DNA from: Cranoglanis bouderius
Lineage: Eukaryota; Chordata; Actinopteri; Siluriformes; Cranoglanididae
Direction of reading: 5' to 3'
Assembly (NCBI GenBank): GCA_023630585.1
Contig: CM042562.1
Coordinates: forward strand, 8,201,684 to 8,265,683
Length of the DNA stretch: 64,000 bases
Below the pieces are notes generated by a model, which was not told the DNA's origin, did not search any database, and was given only the letters and a program-made list of their open reading frames with translations. Positions 36,026 to 49,633 of this stretch are shown piece after piece (the first letter of the stretch is position 1; every line of letters starts with the position of its first letter). The position numbers and the translations under genes were made by a program.

Positions 36026-37984
36026 ATTTAAATCTTATTGTACTGATGTCAGGCAGTAGACTAAAACACTGAGCATAACAGAGGATTATGTTCTAGGGTA
36101 GGCTTTGGTTTCAGGACAAAAAACTTCCTGCAGAAGTTTACTAAATGAGAAGCTCGACAGGGACTTATCCTTCTAACAAATCATGCAAAAAGGCAGGTGG
36201 AAAGCCTCTTACACACTAGAAGTAGTTTAGTTCATTTAAGACAGTCACTTTTAACACTGCCTACATTTTAAATTCTCATTCTCTTTCAGCTTCTCAGCAG
36301 CTCCAGTAGAAATGTTTTAATTTTCAGTGGAAACAAACCAGCTCTTACTGATGTGCTCTGAATATAATTGTGACTGGCTAAGCAGAAAATGCAGAATTTA
36401 TCCACATAAAATGACTTCTGAAAGGCAGGGAAAAAGAATTCACTTATAAATCCAATAACACATACAGGACGGTATATTTAATGTACCCAAACTACTGACA
36501 TACAATTCTTGATTCTCAAGCATAAAAATCTCTTTAAAAGGTTGTGCAACAATTTATTCATGACCAAAAGTCTTCACAATATTACATTATTGTTGCTCAT
36601 TGATGTAAGGTACATGTTAGATAAGGCAAATTTGCCATTACCTAATAAACAGTAGTAATTTCATGTTTTCACCATTTTTCAGTGATTTAGTGTCATGAGA
36701 AGTCCACTGTAGAAACAGTGAATGCATAGCAGCTACAGTATATAATGCATTAACTCTGAGTTAGGGGGTGTGATCAACATACTTCTCGGCTTGGCTAGTT
36801 ACCTGCAAGATATTTAGCATGGTGACTTGATTGTGGAGGATAGTATTAGCATGTTAAATGTTTGAGCTCAGTGAGGAGGTGAGAGAGCTTTAAGTAATGA
36901 TGAAGCAATAGCTAATTCCTACAAGTGCCACTATCAGTGGATACTTGAATGGCATTGTGGATAATGTAAGATACGATTAACAAGAATTGATGATTTATAA
37001 GAATTGATTATTTTTGGTTTAAAGTTTACAACTTTAAACCAAAGCAAAACTCAGAATAAATATTGGATGCTTTTGAAAATACATATTTATTATTATTCAG
37101 TAGATGCTGTTGGATTTTTCCTGTAACAACTGCTAAGCACAACAATCTTTTTGGAGAAAGCACCTCCAAAAACTAACCACAACCTGGTTGACCAAAAAGT
37201 CAGAAAAACTATTTTTCACTTTTCTCTTACCCTTTGTCAGTTGCTAACTGCTACTGTGTTTTCCACTGACAAATTGTGCTTATTATGTTAGAAGTACAAG
37301 CAATGTTTGGGTGTCTTACCACCACAATATGCAGTTCTACTGTAATACTCTTGTCCATGTCCATGCATGTTAACTAGTGCAACCTTTTACATGACTGCAT
37401 GCTGTTGGTATGCAGAAGCGCTCAACGAAGCACAGGTCTTTGAGTCCATTTGCCATTTACAGAGAGCAACACACCATTACATAAATCAAAATTCATTCAC
37501 TTAAATCGATGCAGTATTTCATCTTAAAATAGCACAAATGTTCAGTATTTTGATAGCAGCAAACTAAGTTAGCTTGGCATGCTGAACTACAAGCATACTA
37601 ACTAGCATTCACTGATATGTAATAACCAAATATTAGATACAACATCACTTATTATCACACACCTTTGTACAACATCAGTGATGGTTAAATACCCAGATGT
37701 TAGCTAGGGTTTGAAGAAATTAGGATATATCAAAAAGCAAAACTCCAAATGAAGAGAGAACAAAAGCTGTTGTCAGAGGGAACATGACTGATATAAAACA
37801 AACACCAAAAACATTTTGGCTACTACTTTTAAGTTATACTGACTATTTATTCATATTTGAATATCCAGAATAATTATCTCAATTGTTTCAAAATGTCACT
37901 CATTTTTTAATCATACTAAATATTATAAACCATGATGACAGGATTATAACCCATAATGCACAGGATTATTTTGTATAGTTTGCA
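36026..37984. other. Non-coding stretch, no gene seen
   Basis: Plain AT-rich DNA without recognised repeats or reading frames. Confidence 0.5.
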
Positions 37985-39172
37985 GCTCATTTTTTTTTCT
38001 CAGGAGACCATTGAACATCAGCAAGAACAAGGAGCTGATACTGGATTCTGCACAAAGCAGGAGAGGAGCTACCACCCCCTTAAGGTCAACAGGGCCCCAG
38101 TGGAGAGAGTGGACAGTTTCTGATACCTTGGTGTCCACATCATGCAGGACCTGTCATGGTCCTGTCACATTAACACCCTGGTGAAGAAGCCCTGTCAACA
38201 TCTTTACCACCTTAGACACTTAAGGGACTTTAAACTGCCCTCTAAGGTGCTAAGGAGCTTCTACTCTTTCACCATCAAGAGCATCCTGACGCATCACAGC
38301 CTGATTTGGGAACAGCGCTAGCTCTCCAGAGGGTGGTGCTGAGGCCACCACCTGCACGGAGCTCCCTGATCTGCAGTCTATCTACAGCAAGTGGTGCTGG
38401 ACTAAGACCAGGAAGATAGTGAAGGGCCTCAGCTACCCAAACAATGGACTCTTCTCTCTGTTGTGGTCAGGCCACAACTTCCACTCCCTGAAGGCCAACA
38501 CAGAGAGAATGAGTAAGAGCTTCTTCCCACAGGCCATTCAGGCCCTCAACCAGGACAACACCTAGGACTAGACCTTGGATTTGTTTGCACAACACCCACA
38601 CCCCCTACATTCCTGTTAATATACCCATATTATCCCCATACTTGCACCTCTATGGTTGGGGATTCAATTCCCACCTCCGCCTTGTGTGGGTGGAGTTTGC
38701 ATGTTCTCCCTGTGCTTTGTGGGTTTCCTCCGGGTACTCCAGTTTCCTCCCTCAGTCCAAAGACATGCGTTGTATGCTGACTGACATCTCTAAATTGGCA
38801 CTGGCCCAATAAATTGGGATAGGTTCCAGGCTTCCTCCGACCCTGTGTATGATAGCCATACAGGAAATGGATGGATGGATGCTAGCTATTTCTCTGAAAG
38901 TACCTCAGATTGATGTTGTACAGCACTCTATTGCAAATACAACTGCATATATCTACACTTTATTTCTCGTATATCCTATACTTTTTCTCCAATTTATCTG
39001 TTATATCCTTTTTATTATATTTTATATTTTTCTTTTTCTACTTCTATGCTAGTAAATTTTGTTTATGTACTGCACATTCTGTTTTTATGTCAGTGGACAG
39101 TCATAAAAAGCATTTCTCTGCATGTCGTACTGTGTATGTTTGTGTGTGCATGCAATAAAATTTGAATTAGAA
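37985..39172 (+). mobile_element. LINE 3' fragment (CR1/L2/Rex1-like), interrupted by a SINE
   Basis: 37985-38570 encodes, in shifting frames, the C-terminal part of a LINE reverse transcriptase: VDSF-x-YLGVHI, the LVKKPCQHLYHLRHLR block, SKVLRSFYSFTIKSILTH, and a final SFFPQAIQALNQ. The 3' UTR continues to GCAATAAAATTTGAATTAG at about 39153-39172, a typical LINE tail. A SINE (38653-38880) sits inside that UTR. Several stops make it a dead, heavily 5'-truncated copy. The exact clade is uncertain. Confidence 0.8.
38653..38880 (+). repeat. tRNA-derived SINE nested in LINE 3' UTR
   Basis: Starts near the B-box GGGGATTCAATTCCC and carries the body (GTTTGCATGTTCTCCCTGTG, AGTCCAAAGACATGCGTTG) and the GGAAATGGATGGATGGAT tail. 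The tRNA head is 5'-truncated. LINE sequence flanks it on both sides. Confidence 0.8.
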
Positions 39173-41774
39173 TTTTTGTTGCTGATGTTTCATTATAAAA
39201 GCACTATTTAAACATATCTGTTTTTTGGGAAATATTCTTGTGCAATACCAAATCCAGAACATGTACTTACTGAATGCTGAAAACATCTTGACTGGCTTGA
39301 GGCTGTATCCTCATCTTCGCTTCTTTGCCTCTGGGAAGTTCAGTCTAAAGACACGGTCTCCAACGGCTGCTGTTGCCTGTGGGTGGCTCGCTGTCTCAAT
39401 GCAGGGAGGTAGTGTCAACAACAATGAAAATAGAACAATGTTTACAATAGGTATCTAACTAAGAAATGCAAATCATTAGAGTGAATCTACTCACAAAAGG
39501 CTGACAGATATAAAGAGAGCATAGTCACATCGTCTGTACCAGATTTAAACTATTGCTCATATCTTATAAGAGACAGTGAGAGTTCTCACACTTAGGGAAA
39601 ATGAATGCTTGTTTGTACAAATGTTATGGACATAGTTAACAACCTACAGCAACTTTTCCCCATCTTCTTCAACCTATGTTAGAAGAGGATGCAAACAAAT
39701 TTCATACTACTTGCTTTCATACTACTTTCATTACTTTTAACCACTTCATATTCTGTGTCCTGTGACAGGTTTATCATATGTGAATGAGTGAGTAAGTCAG
39801 TCATTCAGTCAGCAAGCAACCAAGTAAAACCTCAAAATATAGTATTTCACTGAAGCTCATGTGATGAGGTTGTGGGTTGAGGATCATGGGTTTGACACAA
39901 CTGTCTTCACTTTTAGTCCTCTTTGGCTGACTTTTTTTTATTTGACTTGTTAAATAAGTTCTAACTTAGGTTTTCAAAAAGGGATTTTAAAAATGCATGT
40001 CTCTGTGTTGAGAGAGCGTAACAAATCTTAATATTATGCACATTTTTAGTTCTCGGCCATTTACATTTCTGAATTAATTTATAGATCTGTATTTATTAAC
40101 TTATGTTCTATTTTAGGTCACAGTGCCATGGCCTTCCTATGAGGGTATTTTTTAAATCAGAAACAGGAAACTGATTCTCAGGGTCAAACAAAAATAGAGA
40201 TTCCACTGTACAATATAACATGAACAGCTAAGAAAAGACATCACAAGTTATAAGAAAGTGTCCTGTAGCAACATTTTATTTCTTGATTTTGTATAAGACT
40301 TCATATTAAATAATGCTCCTCAGAGATTTGACTTCACACAATCTAAGTGGGACCGTTTGCAGGAGCTGGTAGGCAAGAAACTAGCAGTGGAAAACCAAAA
40401 CCTATACAGGAATTAGGGCCTAGATTCATTACTGAATTTAAATTTTTTATTTGGGAAATATTCTTCTCCAACAACATGAATTATGGGTGCATGAAAAGAC
40501 TTCATGAATGCTTGATTGGTGAACAGTAATGGGCCTCTGTGCATGTGGCCTCAAGGTCTTTCCTCTCTCCCCAATAAGCTGATTTTGTTCCTCAATGAAA
40601 TATGTGGGGAAAATACAGTTTCAACCTATTCTTTCAATCTGTTCCTCTGGGACATCCATCAAGACAAAAAAACAAGGAAGAAAAATTATGTATGCAGACA
40701 GAATGCAGTAAGCTGACAAAACATTTCCGAAGCAATGTTGATTTTAAGGTTAGAGCACTAATAACTTTCAGATTTGTGAATGGGGAAATTGCGTTTTAAT
40801 ATTTAGATTGCAGAGTAAACCCCATATTATTTATTTATTTGTTTGTTTGTTTGTTTATTTACTCAGCAATTCAATGTCTTCAGTTTATGATGTCAAGAAA
40901 TCAATCCTGTAATCTCCAAAGGTATGTGTGTGCAAACAGTATAGCAGTGTACATACAGTATTTTAGTAATAATTAGAAAAATCATCCATCATTGTACTGA
41001 TAGACATAGCATTATACAGTACAGTTGGACTTAGTATTAGAAGGTTCACTAGTTGAAAGCAAGTTGAAGCAAACAAATTGAATAAAAACCATCCACCATT
41101 CAAAGTACAGTTAAGTTTGTAGTATATAAAAAACCTTTAAGCCTCCGAACTGCTCTTCTATCACCTCTATTATGCTGTGTCAGTCGTTCCATAGGTATGT
41201 TGATCAAATAATACACTTGCATTAGAATGTAACTGACTTGGAGAGATAGCTTGTGATATTTTCCAAACTAAATTATTCGAAAAATAACCCCATGAACAAA
41301 TATGAAAGATGCAATGTACACTGCTTTATAAAAGTTCATGGATGCCAAATCGGCTAGAGTCTTCTTTATTGAATGTGAATTTAATAATCACTTTGGTGGA
41401 CAGCAGTCAGTGCACAAGCTAATATCTTTTGTTTGTTTGTTTTGTTTATAAAACAAAGTAAGACGCTTGAAGTGAACTGAGTTTGCACTGTAATGTGATC
41501 CTTCAAAGTAGGTGAATTCCTTTTCCTTTACTTTCCTTACTTCCTTTTCCTCTTGCTCATATCATTCCCAGAACTTCAACCCACTGAAATAAACACTAAC
41601 CAGACCGCATTATTTAGCAAGTTTTAGCTAAAAGATCTATAGCAGTGTGTGAAATTCAGCCTGCAGTAACTGGGGTTTTCAGATGTTCATTTATCAGGTG
41701 CACACAGAAGATCAATACAACATCATAGTCATCAGCCAGTTTATCCATGTACATTACATGGTTGTTTATTTATT
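39173..41774. other. Non-coding stretch, no gene seen
   Basis: Short frames such as 39225-39458 have no recognisable domain. A TTTA/TTTG run lies at 40829-40861. No gene or element assigned. Confidence 0.45.
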
Positions 41775-42034
41775 TTATTATACATCCACCCATGTTCTGT
41801 ACTGCTTATCCTACACAGGGTTGCGGGAATTCTGGAATCTATCCCAGGGGACTTGGGGCACAAGTTGGGGGACACCATCCATACTATGGACAATTTAGAG
41901 ATGCCAATCAGCCTACAAAGCATGTCTTTGGACTGGGGGAGGAAACCGAAGTATGTGGAGGAAACCCCTGAAGCACGGGGAGAACATGCAAACTCCGCAC
42001 ACACAGGGCGTACTAACCACTAAGCCACCATACC
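41775..42034 (-). repeat. tRNA-derived SINE (minus orientation)
   Basis: The minus-strand copy begins near 42034 with GGTATGGTGGCTTAGTGGTT (A-box-like) and carries CGGAGTTTGCATGTTCTCCC and the CAGTCCAAAGACATGC body. It ends in the ATGGGTGGATG tail at about 41776. Confidence 0.8.
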
Positions 42035-42516
42035 CATTTATTTACTTATTTATTTATTTTTAGAGAAAAGGCGATTGGAGAAAGGAAGGTGATAAGAGTG
42101 TTCTGCTAAGTTTGAATATCCTTTAGAACAAACACACATTTCATCCTTAACAGCCTGAACAGAGCATTGTCTAAAGAGCTGACAAAATTCGAAAGACAAA
42201 AAAAAAAACAAAAAAAACAAAACAAAACAAAAAAAAACCTTAAAACAAAATAGTGTAACAATAAAAATCTCAACAGCCATTTCAATAAAGCAGTTAGAAT
42301 TTAGATTAAAAAAATAGGTCTTCCCCAGTGGTGTAGTGGAGGCCATATTCATGTATAGGCTGTATACTCACTTTATTAGCCAGGCTGTTTGTTTGTACAT
42401 GACTTTTAAAGATAAAAACACATAACTTTGCACATCTGAGAGTTTACAGCAAGAGACATTAATAAGAGTATGTATGTACAATGATACAGTATATGTATGA
42501 TTTGATAAGATCTAAG

Positions 42517-43045
42517 GTACTGTGAAAAAGTTTTAGGCACATGCAAAGAAATGCTGTAGAGCAAAGATGCCTTCAAAAATAATGAAATTAAATGTTTCTA
42601 CATAAAAAAATACAGCAAAGAGCAATAAACAGTAGTAAATGAAACAAAGTCAATATCTGGTGTGACAAAAAAAATAAATAAATAAAAATAGTCTCTATTA
42701 CAATTTGTGCAGTTTTATAAGGAAATTAGTTGGTGAGTTTTATTGAGCATCTTGCAGAACCAGCCACAGTTCTTCTGGAGACTTTGACTTGCTTCTTATT
42801 TTTTTGCAGCAAAACCCAGCAGCCTTCATAGTGTCTTTTGTCTGAAAAGTTGTCTCTTACATAATATGCTGCTTTATTTAATGACATACAAACATTTTTC
42901 TGTAACATTTAATTTTGTGCTAGAAAACTAATGTTTGGGAATCTAAAATGTTTTTTGTACTGACTTGATAATGTAAAAGTCATAAAATAAAAAAATCTAT
43001 AACAAAGTTTGCACTAAAAAAATAGGGTGCATTTGCACAGTACTG
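42517..43045. repeat. CAGTACTG MITE, copy 2
   Basis: Starts GTACTGTGAAAAAGTTTTAG and ends GCACAGTACTG followed by TA. It shares the whole left-arm sequence with 44540-45316 and the right part with 12064-12547. No coding capacity; Tc1/mariner-type by TA flank and terminal sequence. Confidence 0.75.
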
Positions 43046-43690
43046 TATATTGTTTGATCAGGTGAGCTGCATTCTACAGTGATTTCTCTCTATATTTATG
43101 TTTCCTAGAAAATACTGTTTTTTATTTACTTGGAAATGAAGTTTACTAATAACATTTCTGTTGAAATGGTCAGAGTGCATCAGCGAGGCAGCACCTTTAA
43201 GGTCTAATCTAATCCAAAATTTCACACAGCAAGATGCTGTGTATCTTGAATATCTTGAATATTGCGAAGTGTTCACTTAAGAATACCAATCATCTGGTGT
43301 GCTGCTCTCATGACATGAAGTGCAGCTGAAAAAAAATGCACAGAATGATCAGAGAATACAGATCAGAGAATGTGTGAAGTGCCTCGGTTGTTTGTTAACA
43401 GTTAAAAATGTGTGTGTGCCTGTGTATGTGCCTGTTATCTATTTAGCAGTCCTGGTGACCTTAAAGCAGCTATATCACATGCCATGTGTAGAAAAAGAAG
43501 TGATCACAGTCTACAATTAGGCTTTAGAACCGGCAATGAGCTCAGTCACTATAAACACTAGCAAATGTTACAAAGCTGCATCAACTTTGTTTGTGATGGA
43601 CTGCCAAAGCATGTTTACCCATGTGTGGGTAAACATTTTGGTGTTTTCTTATCTGTTGATGTCCTTAGACTATATAAGAAAAAAAAAGGG
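43046..43690. other. Non-coding stretch, no gene seen
   Basis: Nothing recognised between the MITE and the LTR-like fragment. Confidence 0.5.
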
Positions 43691-43699
43691 TTAATCTAC

Positions 43700-44064
43700 A
43701 ACCCTTCATGCTGCTTTCATGTCATTTTGTTTTGAGTTCAAGTCATGTGCTTCTATTTATGTTTTGACGTGCTTTTGTTTCTGTTCTGGTCTTGTCTCCG
43801 CCTCTGTCCTGTCATTGTTGTGCTTTGTGCTACCCAACTGTGTCTGTTCTGTGTTTATCCTTTGATTAGTTTGTCTATTTATGCCCTGATGTTTCTTAAG
43901 CCTTATGCACTTTAATCCAACTTTTTGATTTTAAATATGGATTTCTTGGTTTGTTGCTGTCTGCCTGTGCTCTGATCCCTGCTACAAATTTTGATTATGA
44001 TTGCTCCTAATAAATTGCTGAGTATATGCACTTGCGTCCTGCCTCTAACAACTTCACGTTACAG
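43700..44064 (+). repeat. LTR-like fragment (sushi/gypsy type)
   Basis: T-rich LTR style with TTGTCTCCGCCTCTGTCCTG, CCTAATAAATTGC (poly(A) signal near 44007), CACTTGCGTCCTGCCTC, and an end at about CGTTACA. The left boundary is not defined. Confidence 0.55.
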
Positions 44065-44539
44065 TTTCCCTATCCAAATAGTTCCTAATTAGGAAGCTAA
44101 GAACTTAACTATCCAAAGAACCCTTGGGAAATCCTTACTTCAAATTATCATGCATGGCTGTGGCTTCAGGCTGTGGCAAACTTTTGGTAAAATATCTTTG
44201 AGCATTTTATGGAAGCTGTCCTTCAGCCTTTGTATTGCTGTCATCCTTTAACAGTGAGACACTTGGATCAATTCTGTCTCAGTTAAGAGTTGCTTTGTTT
44301 CAATGAGTTAGCTGCAGTGGATTCATTTTAATGAAATATTAGTGCAAAACATGCATAAAAAAGTATTTCTCTGCTTCTTTCCCTAGCCTGATTTACCCTG
44401 TGTTCACACTAGCAAGAGAAAATTCTTGTGCCACGTTAGTTTGTCTCTTGTAGTTGTGTAATGAGCACTAATTGTGTTGCTCGTGGATCACACTCTATTT
44501 TCTATAGTAGCAGTGCAAGCTAACTGTACTACCTACATA

Positions 44540-44814
44540 CAGTACTGTGCAAACATTTTAGGCACATGCAAAGAAATGCTGTAGAGCAAAGATGCCTTCA
44601 AAATAATGAAATTAAATGTTTCTACATAAAAAAATACCGCAACGAGCAGTAAACAGTAGTAAATGAAACAAAGTCAATATTTGGTGTGACAAAAAAAAAA
44701 AATAAAAAAAAATAAAAATAGTAGTCTCTGGTACAATTTGTGCAGTTTTATAAGGAAATGAGCTGGTAAGTTTTATTGAGCATCTTGCAGAACCAGCCAC
44801 AGTTCTTCTGGAGA

Positions 44815-44892
<78 letters not shown>

Positions 44893-45316
44893 AAACATTA
44901 GTTTTCTAGCACAAAATTAAATGTTACAGAAAAATGTTTGTATGTCATTAAAGAAAGCAGCATATTACGTAAGAGACACTTTTCAGACAAAAGACACTAT
45001 GAAGGCTGCTGGGTTTTGCTGCAAAAATAAGAAGCGAGTGCGAAAGTCAAAGTCTTCAAAAGAACTGTGGCTGGTTCTGCAAGATGCTCAATAAAACTTA
45101 CCAGCTCATTTCCTTATAAAACTGCACAAATTGTACCAGAGACTTCTACATTAATTTAAATTTTTTTATCACACCAAATATTGACTTTCTTTCATTAACT
45201 ACTGTTTACTGCTCTTTACTGTACTTTTTTAAAATGTAGAAACATTTAATTTCATTATTGGCATCTTTGCTCTACAGCATTTCTTTGCATGTGCCTAAAA
45301 CTTTTGCACAGTACTG
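44540..45316. mobile_element. Long palindromic Tc1-type MITE, copy 3
   Basis: Ends CAGTACTGTGCAAA at 44540 and TTTGCACAGTACTG at 45316, both flanked by TA. The left arm (44540-44817) is inversely repeated by the right part (about 45040-45316). The centre holds a (TA)n tract at 44818-44888 and a unique loop matching 42840-42940 inverted. The single strand could fold into a hairpin with arms near 280 nt. Confidence 0.85.
44818..44888. repeat. (TA)n microsatellite
   Basis: About 35 copies, at the junction between the left arm and the loop of the palindromic MITE. Confidence 0.97.
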
Positions 45317-45318
45317 TA

Positions 45319-46968
45319 TATGCAACATATCTTATATATTTTCTTTTAACTAGTTAAACAAAAATTAAATAACACAATAATCAGTGTAAAAATTGGTTGA
45401 ATTTGCATTTTACCTGTTAGGCTTAGTATTACCTTAACAGGTTAACAGCACAAGATAACTGTACTAGCCCCGCTGAAAACAAACAAACAAACAAAAAAAC
45501 AAAACAATAGGAACCCTTATAGAATTTGTAAAAGTTTTAATGGTTATAATGGGAATTGTATTTGTTGGAATGGGAATTGTATTGGTTTTAATGGAAACTA
45601 TAATGGTTCCTGTGGGTCTCTACTGGTAATTTGTTGCCTTCTATTGGTGACATGTTATGTCTAGTGGATACCATTATGGACCAATAATGGTAATGGTCAT
45701 GGTTTTAATGGTTAGCTGATGGTTTGTAATGGTGTCTGCAGTGGAAACCACTAGAATTTCTGTGAAGCTTTCTATTGTTTTTTTTTAAATTAATTATTAT
45801 TATTATTTTACTTTTATTTGTTTATTTATTTATTTGTTTTATTAAGCAGGGAGTGACACTCTCCAGAGGCATCAATGATCTCTGGTGCTTCTTTTTAAGC
45901 TTTATTTTCCTTCCCATTTAATGAGAGGTCATATATGACAGGATAAGATTAAACCACAATTATATGTTTTACTTAGGTTTTTGTGTGCCAAACAGTAAAT
46001 GGGAACTAACTGCAAGTACAAACTAAACTTGTCACTAGGAAAAAAAATAAAACAACAAAAAAACAAAGTCACACAACACGTGACATACTAATGGTCCGAG
46101 GAATCATTAGAGCAGTTGTTTGAATTTTTTGATTTACCGTGTCATACCTAATTTGCATAGAGTTGAGAAAAATCGTAACTCACATGTTGCTTGTCATGCT
46201 GTCATTTTGTCGCTTGCTGCTGTCACTCAAATCATGACTTGTTAGTGTGAATGCAGGGTTAAATAAAAATAACATAGCATGCATATCCTTCATACACGTC
46301 TCTCTCTTTCTCTCTCTCTCAGCATGCCCTAAATAGAGATAATGCTGCCCATAGACTGCATGGATTCGGTGTGCACCTGTATGTACTTAATTACTGTTAC
46401 ACAATACACCTTTTACTCCTGTATGATCACAGACACTCCATAAAATGAACAACCCCCATTTGAGATTTTGAACAGTATTTGAAAAGTAATTACTCTTTCG
46501 TTCCTGTGAGCTCTCTGAGGCAAAGTCTCTTATAGCCAAGCACAGCGTCAGGCATTAATGACTCGCTGTGTGACTAATTGCACAGCAATCAGTGTGCAAG
46601 TCATGTGTGAAAAATGCCCCTTGTTTAAACTGAGGGCAGCACATTTCTCCCAGTGAATATGTGCCATAGGCCAGATATACACAGACAAACGTTGATAGCT
46701 TTGAGAATAGGATGAGCAGTTGATTATATGTTGAGTGCTGTTGTGTGTGAAGGTAAATCATTGCATTGCTGTTTATGTCAAATTCATTACCCTGCTCTTT
46801 AACGGGACTTTTAATTACACAACCTAAAATGTATTATTTGTGTGTCTATATCAATTAGAAGCAGCAGAGTTGTTGAACCCTTGGCTCAAAATGTCGTGTA
46901 GGTGGACATAAGTTATCCATGGGACATGAATGTAATGATATGGGCCAAGAGAACAGCTTAGAGTCAGA

Positions 46969-46970
<2 letters not shown>
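45319..46970. other. Non-coding stretch with a degenerate TAATGG-rich tract
   Basis: 45530-45775 repeats variants of GTTTTAATGG / TAATGGTAATGG many times without strict periodicity. A short CT run is at 46302-46320. No gene recognised. Confidence 0.5.

Positions 46971-47045
<75 letters not shown>
46971..47045. repeat. (CA)n microsatellite
   Basis: About 37 CA copies. Confidence 0.98.
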
Positions 47046-47049
<4 letters not shown>

Positions 47050-47317
47050 CATACTGTACTGTATGCTAACATTAAATGCTGGCCCTAACACTCTCTTTCT
47101 AGCTCACTCTTTCTGTCTCTCTATACACACTGAAATGAAGGTGATGAAATAATGTTTAGCAATAATATCGATGATGATACTGTCAAATAATAGTGTCAAA
47201 TTATGTGTTGTGTGTTAATATATGTATTTGTCTATGTGCAATAACTCTCTAATCCTCTTACTCACTTTGCAGATGACAATACTGATAACAAGTTGAAGTA
47301 AATATGTACTATATATA

Positions 47318-48768
47318 CAGTGGGTATAGAAAAGAATCATCCCCCTTTAAAATAATCACATTTTGTTGCTTTTCAACCTGAAATAAAGATGGACACAGTT
47401 TTTGTTTTATCCAGCTGTGTTTACTCAGTGCAACTTATAACATCCAAGTGAAAGATATAACACCAACATGTCAGGAAAAAAAAAACAAAAAACAAAAAAA
47501 CACAGAATTACCGAGTTGGAAAAAGGATCACCCCCTTGCTTTAATTTGCCTTAATTTTTTAATCACAGCCTCTAGTCTGTTGGGATATGTCTCTACTAAC
47601 TTTGCACATCTAGACTTTGCAATATTTGCCCACTCTTCTTTGCAGAACTGCTCAAGTTCAGTTAAATTTGATGGTGACCGTTTGTGGACTGCAGTCTTCA
47701 ATCATTCCACAGATATTCAATGGGGTTTAAGTCTGGGCTCTGACTAGACCATGCAAGGACATTCACCTTTTTCTCCTTCAACCACTATGTGGTCAGTTTT
47801 GCTGTGTGCTTTGGGTCATTGGCATGTTGGAAGGTAAACCTTCTTCCCATTGACAACTTTCTGGCAGAGGGCAACAGATTTTCCTCAAGAATTTGACGGA
47901 ATTTTGCATTTCCATTTTCCTTCTATCCTGACAAATGCTCCAGTCCCTCCTGCAGAGAAACACCCCCATAACAGGATATTACCACCCCCATGCTTTACTG
48001 TAGGAATGGTGTTATTTGGATGGTGAGCTGTATTGGATTTCCACCAGACATATCGTTTGGTGTTGAGGCCAAATAATTCAATATTTTTGGCAAAGCTCAG
48101 TCGTGGGTGGCTTTTTTCTTGCAACCCTCCCATACAAGCCACATTTGTGGAGAATGTGTGATATTGTTGTCACATGCACACAATGACCATTCTTTGTCAT
48201 AAATTCCTGCAACTGTTCCAGAGTTGCTGTAGGCCTCTTGGTAGCCTCTCTGACCAGTTTCCACCTGGCTCTTTCATCCAGTTTGGAGTGACGTCCTGAT
48301 CCAGGGAGGGTCTATGTTGTACCAAATACCTTCCACTTCTTAATAATAGACTTCACTGTGGTTCTAGGGATTGATAAAGCCTTTGAAATTTTTTTGTATC
48401 CATCTCCTGACTTGTACCTGTCCACAACTCTATCCCAGAGATCTTTTGACAGTGCCTTGCCACCCATAATTGATTGTTTGCTTCAGGTGCACTACAAAAT
48501 GCTCCAGGAAAGCTCTTTTCATGCTGAGCTAATCAAATGACCACAGCTGATCACAGTTGAAACTCAAATGGCTTTGTGTGCCATTTAGAAGGTGATTAGC
48601 TACAACTTATCGAGTTTACAAGTCATTTTCAGGAGGGGGGTGATCCTTTTTCCAACTCAGTGATTCTGGTTTTTTATTTTTAAATTTTTTTCTGACGTGT
48701 TGATGTTATATCTTTCACTTGGATGTTATAAGTTGCACTGAATAAATACAACTGGATAAAACAAAAAT
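47318..48768 (-). mobile_element. Tc1 transposon, right end truncated, inactivated
   Basis: The left terminal repeat CAGTGGGTATAGAAAAG begins at 47318 after TA. The same terminal sequence ends the split copy at 21983. The transposase is on the minus strand with several frameshifts and stops. The right terminal repeat is missing: similarity to the other copy stops near 48768, before the sequence equivalent to 21901-21983. Confidence 0.88.
47885..48142 (-). pseudogene. Tc1 transposase fragment (DDE domain)
   Basis: The open piece carries KRYVWWKSNTAHH, then PTVKHGGGNILLWGCFSAGG, the conserved region containing the second catalytic position of Tc1 transposases. Beyond 47885 the frame breaks, but PDLNPIEYLW is still readable further along the minus strand at about 47715-47745. 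The N-terminal DNA-binding domains are too degraded to assign. Not functional. Confidence 0.88.
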
Positions 48769-49633
48769 CCAGCATGATACATGAGCCCCAATATGTGTGT
48801 ATGAAGAAAATAAATTTTAGATTATGTCTAGCTTTCTAGCTAGAGATGGTGTTCAACATGGATTATTCCATTTGACACACATACAGACATGCATGTACAT
48901 AAACACTAAAATATTCATTAATGCCTCCTTTCATTTGTCTAGTGTACATAAAACATCAGTCTACCCCAAGGGCTGAAAGAGAAGCTAGTGCCTGAGGAGC
49001 CTACCAGGATGCAATAAAAGGACACTTTATGTGTAATAATAAACACAGACACGAAAGTGCTAATGGAAATATGGGTTATTATAATGCACCTGAGCATGTC
49101 ATCAATGAAGGCTGTTGTTATATTCTCTGAAGACATATTTGAAAAGTGTATGTTGCTCTCATGCATTAACATTTGTTAATGTTGTGGACTTCCTATCCAC
49201 CATATATTAGCCTAATAACAGAATGTGCTGTGTGAATTATGCACATCATATTATAAAACTCAAAAAATGAACAACATAAGCTATCCTGTACCTATGCAAT
49301 AGCTACTGTATTACAAAGTATTACAAAAATACTTATTTTATGTCAGCAATAACCCTGACAATTGGGTTTCCCCATAGTACACTAGACTGTCAATGTATTC
49401 TATATAGAAAATGATTAGATACACTTTTTATCACATATATCCATGTGTCCATATTTGGACTTTATTGAGCAATAAAAAATATACACCAGGGAAAATATTT
49501 AACTTTTTCTATTATTGTTTTTTGTTTTTCTTTTTAAGTTTTCCTCTTCAAATTGATCTCCTCCAACGTCATGAGAAGAAAAATGCAGGTCAGTCAGTCT
49601 TTTCAGCAGGATAACAGTCTGAAAATGTTTGAC

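Noticed and set aside
39225..39458. 77-codon frame considered as a possible exon
   Set aside because: No recognisable family and no convincing splice sites paired with another exon.
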